Positions 55,912 through 64,000 of a DNA stretch of 64,000 nt are shown here, piece after piece. Origin of the DNA: Micromonospora sp. C95 (GTDB lineage: Bacteria; Actinomycetota; Actinomycetes; Mycobacteriales; Micromonosporaceae). Position 1 is the stretch's first letter. Each line of letters begins with the position of its first letter. The stretch spans positions 62,001 to 126,000 of the forward strand of contig NZ_JAGPXT010000007.1 of the NCBI RefSeq assembly GCF_018070465.1, in the 5' to 3' direction. The position numbers and the translations under genes were made by a program. The notes under the pieces are model-generated. The model made no database searches and was not told the DNA's origin. It worked only from the letters and a program-made list of their open reading frames with translations.

Positions 55912-57569
55912 GCTGGTTGCTCCTGTCTCTGTTGCGGGGACTCGACCCCCATCGGCAACGCCCTGGCCAGGCCGGTCAGGAACCACGCCTCGGCCTGCGA
56001 GCTGGAGTAGTGGACGTCCCGGCCGGCCCGGTCCTTGCCGGTGCGGCCGACCCACGCCGTCGGGCCGGCCGCCGCCACCAGGTCGGAGCCGAGCTGCCTG
56101 ATGGCCCGCCAGACCAGCCGCTGCCATTCGCCTCGCTCGGCGGCCGGGTCGCTGTCCGGCCCGAGCCGGGCAAGCCAGTCGCGGAAGGCGCGGTCCAGCA
56201 GGGCGTACGCGCGCTCGGCGGCACGGTCGGCGGCGCCGCCCTCGGTGTCCCGGCTCCCGGCGGCGCGGGCCACGTTGTCGGCGAGCCGGCGCAGCACCGT
56301 CACCGCGGCCTCGGCGTCGCCGGCCGCGTCGACGGCTGTCGCGCGCAGCGCCGAGTCCGCCACCAGCAGCAGCACGTTCATGGTCAGCGCGTCGCTGAAC
56401 ACCTCCTCGACAACTGACTGCTTGGCGCCGTAGGTGATGCTCACGGCACGGGTGCGGGTCTGGAAGTCGGTACCCACGACGCCGGTGACGGTGAGCCGGG
56501 CCAGCCACTGCACCACCATCGGCGGCAGCCGCTGCGGCGGTTCACCACCGGGGGTCGGCGGCGCGGGCAGCAGGGTTTGCAGCCCGCGCCACAGGGCCCG
56601 GCCGTGGGCGTGCGGTCGGGGCAGGTAGATCGGGGTGCGTTTCTGGTCGCGTTCGCGGGGTGCGCTGCGGCCCCACACGCTCAGGGGCTCCATCAGGTGC
56701 CGGTCCTGCCATTCGATCCGGTCACCGTTGGCGATCATGGCTCCGGTGATGCCGCCGGCGTTCCCGAACAGCCGGATGCGGCGGGACTGCCAGGTGTAGA
56801 GGCTGAGCAGCCCGTACGGTCCACGAGTCGAGACGGTCTCCTCGGCGGCGGTGTGCGGCTCGCGCTCCCACACCGGTAGATCCCGATCGTCGGCCTCCCG
56901 CCAGGTGGGCGCGATCGGCACCAGATTGAGCAGCAGGGTCTCCCGCAGGTTCGCGCCTTCCAGGTGTACGCCGCCAAGCCACCCGACGGATCCCGCGCCG
57001 ATCGGATAACCCTTGCCGTTCTTGGCCTGCGGGTCGCCGACCGCACCGGTCTTGATGCCGGAGGTGTCGTACGCCTGGCAGTGCACCACCCAGCGGGCCG
57101 CCTCGGCCGGAGAGATCGACTCCATGCCGGGCCCGGCCCGGGTGGTCAGGAACGGCATGCCGGCCGGGACGTCGGCGATCAGCCGTTCCAGGCCGTACGT
57201 GTTCTCCTTCGCCGCTCGCAGGTCGGCCACCTGGTAGAACGGCTGTCGCGGATGCAGCAGGTCGAACCGATCGCGGAAGGCGTCGAGATACTCGGCGATG
57301 TCCACGGTCGGTAGTCGACGGTCCCGCCACAGCGTGCGCCAGGCGGCCTCCCCCGGCGGACCGTCCGTGGCGCGGTGCAGGACCGCCAACGCGAGCCGCA
57401 GGATCGCGAAACTCTGCGTGGGCAACTCGCAGGCGATCATGCGTAGGTCGTCGGCCTGCTCGAACAAACCGAGCAGCGACACCTCGCGGCGTGTCCCCGC
57501 AACGTCAAGCACCGGAATCCACGCCTGGTCAACAAGCGAGAACCCGGCGTGCTGTGGTGTTCCGGTCAT
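55908..57569 (-). CDS. cas8e: Cascade large subunit Cse1 (Cas8e, CasA)
   Basis: This 553-residue protein has FSLVDQAWIPVLD at the start, LHPRQPFYQVADL, and a typical Cse1 length. It recognises the PAM and recruits Cas3. ATG 57569 is preferred because GGAGGT lies seven bases upstream; an in-frame ATG at 57584 would precede that site. The gene follows cas3 with a 16-bp gap. Confidence 0.93.
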   Translation of the reverse strand: MTGTPQHAGFSLVDQAWIPVLDVAGTRREVSLLGLFEQADDLRMIACELPTQSFAILRLALAVLHRATDGPPGEAAWRTLWRDRRLPTVDIAEYLDAFRDRFDLLHPRQPFYQVADLRAAKENTYGLERLIADVPAGMPFLTTRAGPGMESISPAEAARWVVHCQAYDTSGIKTGAVGDPQAKNGKGYPIGAGSVGWLGGVHLEGANLRETLLLNLVPIAPTWREADDRDLPVWEREPHTAAEETVSTRGPYGLLSLYTWQSRRIRLFGNAGGITGAMIANGDRIEWQDRHLMEPLSVWGRSAPRERDQKRTPIYLPRPHAHGRALWRGLQTLLPAPPTPGGEPPQRLPPMVVQWLARLTVTGVVGTDFQTRTRAVSITYGAKQSVVEEVFSDALTMNVLLLVADSALRATAVDAAGDAEAAVTVLRRLADNVARAAGSRDTEGGAADRAAERAYALLDRAFRDWLARLGPDSDPAAERGEWQRLVWRAIRQLGSDLVAAAGPTAWVGRTGKDRAGRDVHYSSSQAEAWFLTGLARALPMGVESPQQRQEQPA

Positions 57570-57585
57570 CGGTATCACCTCCAAC

Positions 57586-60432
57586 TCAGGTAGTGGTGCG
57601 CGTCGTACGCAACCCCTCGTCCGGGTCGTAGTGCAGCTCGAAGCCGGCGACCGAGGCGATCCCGTTCGGGTCGATGTCGAGCACCAGTTCCCCGGCCAGC
57701 CACGGGCTGTCCTGCCAGGCCCGCAGGTCGTTCCGCTGCTCCAGTTCGGCGATGACCTCGTCGACGATGCCGGCGGCGGTCATCGCTCGCGGCAGCGGCA
57801 GGGTGCAGCGGGCGATCATCCGAGGTAGCGGCCATCTGGGAAGACTGCCGGTCGGCACCGTTACCCCACCCCCGTCGATCCATGGTGGAAGGATCAGGCC
57901 CTGCGGGGCGCGTACCAGGAGCAGGACTTCGAGGGTTTCGGCGTCGGTGTCGCGTACGTGGCCCTGCGCCACGCGCTCGTCGGCGTCGCCGACACCGCCG
58001 GAGAGCCAGCCGATCAGGGGTACGCCGGGTTCGGCGACACCGGCCAGGCGGAAGCTGTCTGCCTTCGACTCCTTGGTGGCGATCTCGTCGCGCTGTTTCG
58101 CCTCCGCCTCGGCCATGGCGGGCTGCCAGGTCTCGGGGCCGGCCGGGGTGTCGCCGTAGGCGGTCTGGGTGATCGGCGCGATGTCCTGCGGTAGCCGCAC
58201 CGGCTGGCCGTCCAGATAGGGCAGGAGCACGGCGGCGCTGCGCAGCAGGGTCGCCGGCTGGTAGACCCGTCGTGATCCGCTTACCGGCTGGGGTGGTTCG
58301 GCGGTCCAGTCGGCGCCGGTGATCCAGCAGGTCGGCGTCGCGAGCCGGGCGGGCCGATCGGCGCGGGGGTGGCGGTGCAGCCGGCCGATACGTTGCAGCA
58401 CCAGGTCGACCGGGGCGAGGTCGGTGACGAGCAGGTCGAAGTCGATGTCGAGGGACTGCTCGGCGACCTGGCTGGCCACCACCACGTGCCGGTGCGGGCG
58501 GTCGCCGCTGCTGCCCGGCGGGCCGAAGGTGTCGCGCAGCCAGCGGTCCTTGGCGGCCCGGTCGACGGCCATGAAGCGGGAGTGCGCCACCGACACGGGG
58601 GTGTCCGGCCCGAGGGCCGCGCGCAGTGCCGCGGCGGTCTCCTGGACCCGGGCCACGGTGTTGCGGACGACGAGGGCGCACCCACCGTCGGCGAGCTGGT
58701 CGCGGAGCAGGTTCAGGAGTGCGGGCAGGTCGTCGGGCAGCCGCCGCAGCGTCACGTCGATGCCCCGTCCGGAGTCGCCGCAGCTGGTGGCGGTGGCGCC
58801 GCGTCTGTCGGTGGAGACGGTCACCAGGGGGTACCGCAGGTCGGTGCGCAGCGGCGCGTACGGGTCGATTCGTGGTTTGCCCCGGTCGCGCCAGGTGAGC
58901 GGCGGGGGTGGGCCGAGGCGGCCGTCGTCGTACGCCTTCATCAGCTCGGCCCGCCGGTGTGCCGGCAGCGTCGCGGAGAGCACGACCACCGGTACGCCGT
59001 ACGCGCCGAGCCATTCCAGCGCCCGGTCGAGGAACCGGCCCATGTAGACGTCGTAGGCGTGTGCCTCGTCGATGACGACGACCTTGCCGGCCAGGCCGAG
59101 ATGGCGCAGCACGAGGTGTTTGCTGCGCAGCGCGGCGAACAGCAGTTGGTCGACGGTGCCGACGACGAAGCTGGACAGCATCGTCCGCTTGGCCCCGGCG
59201 AGCCAGCGGTGCACACCGATGTCGGCGCCTCCGGCGTCCTCGCCGATGCCGCTGGGCAGCGAGGTCGTCCGCAGGTCGCCGTAGTCGGGGTTGAGGGCGG
59301 CCTTGCCGTGAGCCAGCCGCACGTCACGGTCGCCCCGGCCGACCTGCGTGTCGGGCAGCCGGCGCAGCCAGGACAGCATCCGGCCGAACATGGCGTCACT
59401 GGTGGCCCGGGTGGGCAGGGCCAGGTAGCAGCCGGATGCGCCGGTACGGCGGGCCAGGATCTCCACCGCCGCCAGGGCCGCCTCGGTCTTGCCCTCCCCC
59501 ATCGCCGCCTCGACGATCATCATGCCGGGCGTGGGCATGGTCCCGGCCAGGTCGGTGACGATGCGCTGCACCGGGCGTGGGGTCGCCTCCGGGGGCAGCG
59601 CGAACCGTGCCGTGAACAGCTCGTCCACGCTGGCCGGCGCGGCGGCGGGTCGCCAGGGCACCGGCAGGTCCACCAGCTCCCACCCGGTGCGTAGCCGATC
59701 GGCGTCGCTGCCGGTGAGCAGGTACGGGAAGTACTCCTCGTTGCTGGCGATCCAGTCGGCCACGATGACCAGGCCGGTGAGCAGGGCCTGCACCGGTTGG
59801 GAGAGGGCGACGCCGCGCCAGTCGGCGAGTCGGTCGCCGGCACCGGACCGTTGCGTCATCCAGGTCAGCAGCTCGTGTTGCACGGGCCGCCAGGCGTCGC
59901 CGCCGAGCAGGTGGGGGCGCACCCGCACGTCCCGCAGGCCCAGGTCGGTCGGCGGCACGCCGTGGTGCCCGCCGACGACCACGGCGTACGGGTGCGGGTC
60001 GGCCCAGTTCTGCTCGTGCAGCCAGTCGGCCAGCAGCACGTGCCCGGCGATGGCGTGCGGCGCGTACCTGCGGTCGGCGCTGATCAGGTCCCGCTGGTAG
60101 CCGAGTCCGTGGTCACGCATCCGCTCCGCGAGGTTGTACGCCTGGCAGGCGAAGGCGGGGGTGGCCTTGCCGATGTCGTGGATGCCGGCGAGCCAGACGA
60201 GCAGAGTGCGGGCGTCGGCTTCCGTGCCGGGCAACTCGTCGGCGATGCGGTGCCGGGCGGCGCGGCCCAGCCAGTGATCCCACAGCTGTCCGGCCACGTC
60301 GGCGGTGTCCGCCAGGTGCCGCCACAGCGGCAGCCACCCCACGGGTGAGGTGCCCAGCCGGTCGGTCTTGCCCCAGACGGTGCGGGCCGCCACGCCCAGC
60401 GGCGGGGCGTCGGCGCTGACCCGGGCGTTCAT
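57586..60432 (-). CDS. cas3: CRISPR nuclease-helicase Cas3 (HD-DExH)
   Basis: This 948-residue protein has an N-terminal HD nuclease (H85-D86 in GIHDIGK, HH in GGHHGVP, D226 in VADWIAS). An SF2 helicase follows: Walker A AAMGEGKT (309-316), DEAH (455-458), SATLP and QRIGRLHRH. It is recruited by Cascade to nick and degrade the target strand. The start overlaps the stop of the SF1 helicase gene by 4 bp, so translation of both is coupled. Confidence 0.96.
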   Translation of the reverse strand: MNARVSADAPPLGVAARTVWGKTDRLGTSPVGWLPLWRHLADTADVAGQLWDHWLGRAARHRIADELPGTEADARTLLVWLAGIHDIGKATPAFACQAYNLAERMRDHGLGYQRDLISADRRYAPHAIAGHVLLADWLHEQNWADPHPYAVVVGGHHGVPPTDLGLRDVRVRPHLLGGDAWRPVQHELLTWMTQRSGAGDRLADWRGVALSQPVQALLTGLVIVADWIASNEEYFPYLLTGSDADRLRTGWELVDLPVPWRPAAAPASVDELFTARFALPPEATPRPVQRIVTDLAGTMPTPGMMIVEAAMGEGKTEAALAAVEILARRTGASGCYLALPTRATSDAMFGRMLSWLRRLPDTQVGRGDRDVRLAHGKAALNPDYGDLRTTSLPSGIGEDAGGADIGVHRWLAGAKRTMLSSFVVGTVDQLLFAALRSKHLVLRHLGLAGKVVVIDEAHAYDVYMGRFLDRALEWLGAYGVPVVVLSATLPAHRRAELMKAYDDGRLGPPPPLTWRDRGKPRIDPYAPLRTDLRYPLVTVSTDRRGATATSCGDSGRGIDVTLRRLPDDLPALLNLLRDQLADGGCALVVRNTVARVQETAAALRAALGPDTPVSVAHSRFMAVDRAAKDRWLRDTFGPPGSSGDRPHRHVVVASQVAEQSLDIDFDLLVTDLAPVDLVLQRIGRLHRHPRADRPARLATPTCWITGADWTAEPPQPVSGSRRVYQPATLLRSAAVLLPYLDGQPVRLPQDIAPITQTAYGDTPAGPETWQPAMAEAEAKQRDEIATKESKADSFRLAGVAEPGVPLIGWLSGGVGDADERVAQGHVRDTDAETLEVLLLVRAPQGLILPPWIDGGGVTVPTGSLPRWPLPRMIARCTLPLPRAMTAAGIVDEVIAELEQRNDLRAWQDSPWLAGELVLDIDPNGIASVAGFELHYDPDEGLRTTRTTT

Positions 60433-62528
60433 CGGGCCACCGGCAGCAGCGGGCTCGGCGTACCGCTGTGGGACAGGTAGAGCACGTCCCGGGCCCGGGT
60501 CAGCGCGACGAACAGCAGGCAGCGTTCCCGCTGGAGATCCTGCCGGTGGGCGTGGGGGTCCTCGGCGGCGGAGGTGAGCGCGTGTGGTGCCGGCAGCACG
60601 CCCGCGTCGAGCCCGACGACCGCGAGGCACTGGAACTCCAGCCCCTTCATCCGGTGCATGGTGGCCACCCGCACCCCGTCGGTGCCGCGCTTGTCGTCGG
60701 CGACGGGGATGTGGGCGTCGCTCAGGATCCGGCCGACGGTCTTGACCAGTTGTCCGGTACGCACGGCCACGCCGACCGCGTGCGGTTCGACGCCCTGGTC
60801 GAGCCAGGTGCCGACCCGCTCGATCAGCGCCTCGCACTCGCCGTCGCGGCTGACGTGCGCGGCGAGTTGGGGTGTCCCGCCACGGGTGACCGAGCGGTAG
60901 CCGCGCAGCGTGTCGTCCTGTCCGTCGAGCCCGACGGTGGCGTCCCCGCCGAGCACCTTGACCGACAGGTCGAGGATCTCGTGGGTGGTCCGGTAGTTGA
61001 CGCTGAGCCGGCGGGTGCAGCCCCGGACCTCGATGCCGAGCTGGGCCAGTGACACGTGGCTGTCGTAGATGCGCTGGTACGGGTCGGCGAGCAGGAACAT
61101 GTCGTTGGGGCCGGGTGCCACCAGCGCCCGCAGCAGGCGCCACTGGGCCGGGTGCAGATCCTGTCCTTCGTCGACGACGACGTGCCGATACGGCGCCGGT
61201 GCGTGGCGGGCGATGGCGGCGGCGTCGTCGGCGAGCTGGGTGTGGGTGCGCAGCCGCCGCCTGGCCAGCTCGCCGGTCACCGTCTCGATCACGGTCCACA
61301 CCTGGTCGCGCTGCGCGGCGCGCAGGCCGGCGCCGCGTCCCCGGCGGGTCGCCTCGCGGTACGCCTCCCGGGTGGTCACCTGCTGGGCCAGCACCACCTG
61401 CTCCCACTCGTGCCGCAGGAACGCGGGACTGTACGTGGTGATCTGGCCGGCCCGGTCGAGGTAGGTCGGGCCGGCCTTCGCCGCCGTCTCCCACAGCTGG
61501 TCGACGATCTCGGCATCGGCGACGGTGACCCGGCCACGGCTCCGGGTGACGATCTCGTAGGCGAGCTTGTCGACGCTGATCACGTCGATGCGGGCGCGGA
61601 CCGCCGGGTCGTCGGTGAGCCGGTGGAGCTGTCGGGCGAGGGCCTCGGCGAGGGCGCGGGTGAACGTGGTCAGCAGGACCTTCTGGCCGTCCGGCAGCCG
61701 CCGGGCGAGGAACACCGCTCGGTGCAGGCCGGTCACGGTCTTGCCGGTGCCGGCACTGCCGGTGACCAGCGCGGGCCCGCTGTAGGTGTCGCGGTAGGCC
61801 ACGTCCCGCTGGGTCGGGTGCAGGAAGGTGCGCCACACGTCGAACGGGTGGGCGAGAATGGCGGCGAGTTCCACCGGCCCCGAGACGAAGGCGATCCGTT
61901 CGGGGGTGCGTCGCGCCGCGGTCAGCAGATCGTCGGTGTCCACCCCGGACACCGTCCGGTCGGCCAGTTCCGCCCAGACCTCCTCGACGGACAGCCCGCT
62001 GGCCAGGCCGAGCAGCACGTCGAGTTGGCTCTCCGGCAGGCGTCCCCCCAGGCCTTCGAGTTGCTTGTCGGTGGTGATGACGCGCAGCAGCGGCAGCAGG
62101 TCCGCGTCCACGCCGAGCCGGTTGAGGTCAGCCACCGAGACGTGGGCGAACAGCCCGGCGCTCGCCGGTGACGGTTCGGCGCGGGCGAACTCCTCGATGC
62201 CGACCTGGTCGCGCATCTCCAGCACCCCGAGGGTCTGGTTGACGGTGAAACGGCGGCTCACCGCGAAGGCGATCGCGTCGTCATGGGGCAGGACGTCGAG
62301 CAGTGCGTACCGGTCCTCGCCGAGCGCGAGCACCACTCCCCGGTAGAACTGGTCGATGCGGATGGTGCGGATGTTCGGGTCGCGCGCACCGGTCAGCTTC
62401 TCCAGGTGCAGGCCCGCGTGGGTGTGCTCGGCGAACTTGCCGATGGCGGCGTCGACGGCGCGCTGCACCCGGCGTTGCAGCCGGGCGTAGGCGGGCAGGA
62501 AGCCTCTGCCGATGGCCAACTCAGCCAT
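60429..62528 (-). CDS. UvrD/Rep-like SF1 helicase with N-terminal RelE/ParE-like domain, first gene of the cas operon
   Basis: This 699-residue protein has Walker A TGSAGTGKT (256-264), DEGQD (453-457), LLADPYQRIY, SVNYRTT, MHRMKGLEF and FVALTRARD, the motif set of superfamily 1A UvrD/Rep helicases. Residues 1-105 (FLPAYARLQRRVQRAVDAAIGKF, HLEKLTG, IRTIRIDQFYRGVV, LPHDDAIAFAVSRRFTVN) resemble the fold of RelE/ParE toxins; this is my reading of the pattern. Such fusions occur as stand-alone helicases in actinomycetes. Here the gene leads the cas operon and its TGA overlaps the cas3 start. GGGGGA lies upstream of ATG 62528. A role in target clearance or spacer acquisition is inference. Confidence 0.85.
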   Translation of the reverse strand: MAELAIGRGFLPAYARLQRRVQRAVDAAIGKFAEHTHAGLHLEKLTGARDPNIRTIRIDQFYRGVVLALGEDRYALLDVLPHDDAIAFAVSRRFTVNQTLGVLEMRDQVGIEEFARAEPSPASAGLFAHVSVADLNRLGVDADLLPLLRVITTDKQLEGLGGRLPESQLDVLLGLASGLSVEEVWAELADRTVSGVDTDDLLTAARRTPERIAFVSGPVELAAILAHPFDVWRTFLHPTQRDVAYRDTYSGPALVTGSAGTGKTVTGLHRAVFLARRLPDGQKVLLTTFTRALAEALARQLHRLTDDPAVRARIDVISVDKLAYEIVTRSRGRVTVADAEIVDQLWETAAKAGPTYLDRAGQITTYSPAFLRHEWEQVVLAQQVTTREAYREATRRGRGAGLRAAQRDQVWTVIETVTGELARRRLRTHTQLADDAAAIARHAPAPYRHVVVDEGQDLHPAQWRLLRALVAPGPNDMFLLADPYQRIYDSHVSLAQLGIEVRGCTRRLSVNYRTTHEILDLSVKVLGGDATVGLDGQDDTLRGYRSVTRGGTPQLAAHVSRDGECEALIERVGTWLDQGVEPHAVGVAVRTGQLVKTVGRILSDAHIPVADDKRGTDGVRVATMHRMKGLEFQCLAVVGLDAGVLPAPHALTSAAEDPHAHRQDLQRERCLLFVALTRARDVLYLSHSGTPSPLLPVAR

Positions 62529-62688
62529 ACATCCCCCGATGACGGGCACCCGGACACGGCCAGGAGCGAGATGAACGAACTGTCGTGTGCCGGACACGAC
62601 CGGCGGTCTGGTTCACGCAGCATGGACGGCGGCACGAGCGCGCACCGCTCCGCGTCGAGCCCATGATGCACCTTGTGAACCATGCTTG

Positions 62689-62702
62689 CAAGAGCGTTCT
62701 TG
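62689..62702. promoter_or_regulatory. Inverted repeat in the cas/kinase divergent promoter region
   Basis: CAAGAGCGTTCTTG has 5-bp arms CAAGA and TCTTG around GCGT. It lies 161 bp upstream of the helicase start and 82 bp upstream of the kinase start, in the least GC-rich part of the region. It may be an operator of the cas operon. Confidence 0.3.
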
Positions 62703-62783
62703 TTGGCGATGTTCACCGAATGAGATGCGGCGTGCCGGACGGATGTGCCCGGCCGGATGCGGCCCGGTCGTTATGCTGAGCCG

Positions 62784-64000
62784 GTGGTGCCCGGCACGAG
62801 CCTCAAGGACCGCTATCGGCTGGCCCGATTCCCGTTGGCCCACCGGGGAATGAGCGAGGTCTGGCCGGCCCACGACGCGCTGCTCGACCGGCCGGTCATC
62901 GTGAAGTTCGTCGCCGTCACGGAGCTGGATCTGGTCCGCCGCTTCCGCCGCGAGGCACTGCTCACCGCCCGTCTCGACCACCCCGGCGTGCCGGCTGTCT
63001 ACGACCTCGGCGAACACGCCGGCCACCCCTACGCGGTCCTTCAGAAGATTACCGGCGTCACCCTGTCGGACCTGGTCGCCGAACACGGTCCGCTGCCGAT
63101 CGCCTGGGTCGCCGCCGTCGGAGCCCAGATCGGCAGCGTCCTGCTCGCGGCCCAGCGGCTCGGGCTCGTGCACCGTGACATCAAGCCCAGCAACGCCATG
63201 CTGGAGCCGAGCGGGGCGGTGAAGGTGCTCGACTTCGGCCTGGCCGTGATGCCCGACGACGACCGCTACTCCCGGATCACCCAGAGCGGGCAGGCGCTCG
63301 GCACGATCGGCTACATGGCACCGGAGCAGATCCTCGGCCAGCAGGCCGACCACCGCGCCGACCTGTACGGTCTCGGAGCCACCCTGTTCGATCTGCTCAC
63401 CGGCAGCGCACCCTTCGACGGCCTGACCACCATGACCACCGTGCGACAGCAGATAGCCGCCACTCCGCCCCGACCCGCCACCCTGCGACCCGAGACCCCG
63501 GCCGCGCTCGACGACCTGGTGCACTCGCTGCTGGCGCCCACCCCCGACGACCGGCCGGACAGCGCCGCCGACGTGTACCGCGCGCTGGCCCCGCTGGCGG
63601 CGGATCTACCGCCGATTCCAGGCGTGCTCGACGAGTCCGTCACCGCGGTCCAGGCGTACGCCGCGATCGTCGGGCGCACCCCGCCGCCGCACGGAGCCTC
63701 CGTCACACCGACCGACCAGCCGTCCGATGTGGAACTGGAGCAGGCCGTCCGGCAGGCCGAGCAGATGCAGGCCGCGGGCGAGTTCCGCGCCGCCGCCCGG
63801 CAGTGGCGGCGGCTCGCCGAGCACCGGGCACGGCAGCACGGAGACGACGATCCCCAGGTGTTCGATCTTCGTCTGCGTGCTGCGCGTACCCATCTGGCGC
63901 TCGGCGAGCACGACCGGGCGGTGCGACAGCTCACGACCCTGCTGGCGGGCCGGGAGCGGGTGGACGGGCCGGATCACCCGGCCGTGCGGGAGCTACGCGA
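62784..64000 (+). CDS. Ser/Thr protein kinase with C-terminal TPR-like region (3' end outside window)
   Basis: The frame is open to the window end, giving 405 residues. The kinase core has Lys41 (VIVKFVA), HRDIKPSN (H130-N137), DFGLA (D150-G152), GTIGYMAPEQ and DLYGLGATLFDLLTG, all needed for catalysis. The glycine-rich loop is degenerate (FPLAHRGMSEVW), keeping only the last Gly of GxGxxG. After about residue 310 helical, tetratricopeptide-like repeats begin (AEQMQAAGEFRAAARQWRRLAEH). There is no membrane segment so far. A TATGCT box 7 bases before GTG 62784 and the lack of a ribosome site suggest a leaderless mRNA; GTG 62787 is an alternative. It is divergent from the cas operon. Confidence 0.85.
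   Translation, partial: MVPGTSLKDRYRLARFPLAHRGMSEVWPAHDALLDRPVIVKFVAVTELDLVRRFRREALLTARLDHPGVPAVYDLGEHAGHPYAVLQKITGVTLSDLVAEHGPLPIAWVAAVGAQIGSVLLAAQRLGLVHRDIKPSNAMLEPSGAVKVLDFGLAVMPDDDRYSRITQSGQALGTIGYMAPEQILGQQADHRADLYGLGATLFDLLTGSAPFDGLTTMTTVRQQIAATPPRPATLRPETPAALDDLVHSLLAPTPDDRPDSAADVYRALAPLAADLPPIPGVLDESVTAVQAYAAIVGRTPPPHGASVTPTDQPSDVELEQAVRQAEQMQAAGEFRAAARQWRRLAEHRARQHGDDDPQVFDLRLRAARTHLALGEHDRAVRQLTTLLAGRERVDGPDHPAVRELR

Noticed and set aside
57586..61836. cas3 as a 1416-residue protein extending into the helicase gene
   Set aside because: The conserved Cas3 N-terminus begins at 60432 with a 4-bp overlap to the helicase stop; the extra residues are an out-of-frame reading of the helicase.
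62613..63934. Minus-strand frames at the right end of the window
   Set aside because: They are antisense to the kinase, whose HRD, DFG and APE motifs show that the plus strand is coding.

Overview
The window is very high-GC DNA with dense, overlapping operons, GTG starts, few AT-rich promoters, a shared-ATPase style of sugar transport and an iniBAC-like locus. These point to a filamentous or soil actinomycete. The codon style and gene set suggest a Micromonosporaceae member (Micromonospora or a relative), but I cannot prove the genus from sequence alone.

Left part, 1-14.7 kb: a xylan-degradation region. After the end of a secreted beta-helix protein come a mannonate dehydratase (manD type), a secreted GH10 xylanase with a CBM2 domain, a cytoplasmic CE7 acetyl-xylan esterase and a LacI regulator. 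A divergent operon then encodes a GH3 beta-xylosidase/glucosidase, two sugar ABC permeases, a lipoprotein binding protein, a GH39 beta-xylosidase and a DUF624 protein. A palindrome of the form CGAAA-N-TTTCG recurs around these genes and again near the second sugar transporter at 36.6 kb, so one LacI-type regulon probably covers both. A GH67 alpha-glucuronidase (21.5-23.6 kb) and a BxlEFG-like transporter (36.8-40.0 kb) complete the pathway: secreted xylanase, import of oligosaccharides, removal of side groups inside the cell, and glucuronate breakdown through mannonate. No ABC ATPase is encoded here, so a shared MsiK-type ATPase elsewhere is expected.

Middle, 14.7-36.2 kb: small regulatory and house-keeping units (MarR/SDR with a perfect operator, GNAT enzymes, XRE/SDR, AraC regulators, a methyltransferase, a DinB-like protein and a roadblock protein). 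An ini-like locus follows: a LuxR/IniR-type ATPase regulator coupled to an Hsp70-like ATPase, divergent from an IniB-like protein and two dynamin-like GTPases (IniA/IniC type). Next is a predicted Tat lipoprotein divergent from an ECF sigma/anti-sigma pair.

40.1-48.1 kb: a lipoprotein, then a five-gene minus-strand catabolic operon (MFS transporter, hydroxyacid dehydrogenase, FAD dehydrogenase, AtuA/DUF1446, DUF4387). It is divergent from a GntR regulator coupled to a tartrate dehydrogenase-like enzyme. The substrate is unknown and is probably a hydroxy or dicarboxylic acid.

Right part, 48.1-62.5 kb: a complete type I-E CRISPR-Cas system. It has 37 repeats, with the leader on the cas side, a decaying trailer, two tandem spacer duplications and an orphan repeat 650 bp away. 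The cas operon reads leftward as helicase-cas3-cse1-cse2-cas7-cas5-cas6e-cas1-cas2. Its first gene is an SF1 (UvrD/Rep) helicase with an N-terminal RelE/ParE-like domain, joined to cas3 by a 4-bp overlap; this is the most unusual element of the window. The window ends inside a divergent Ser/Thr protein kinase gene.
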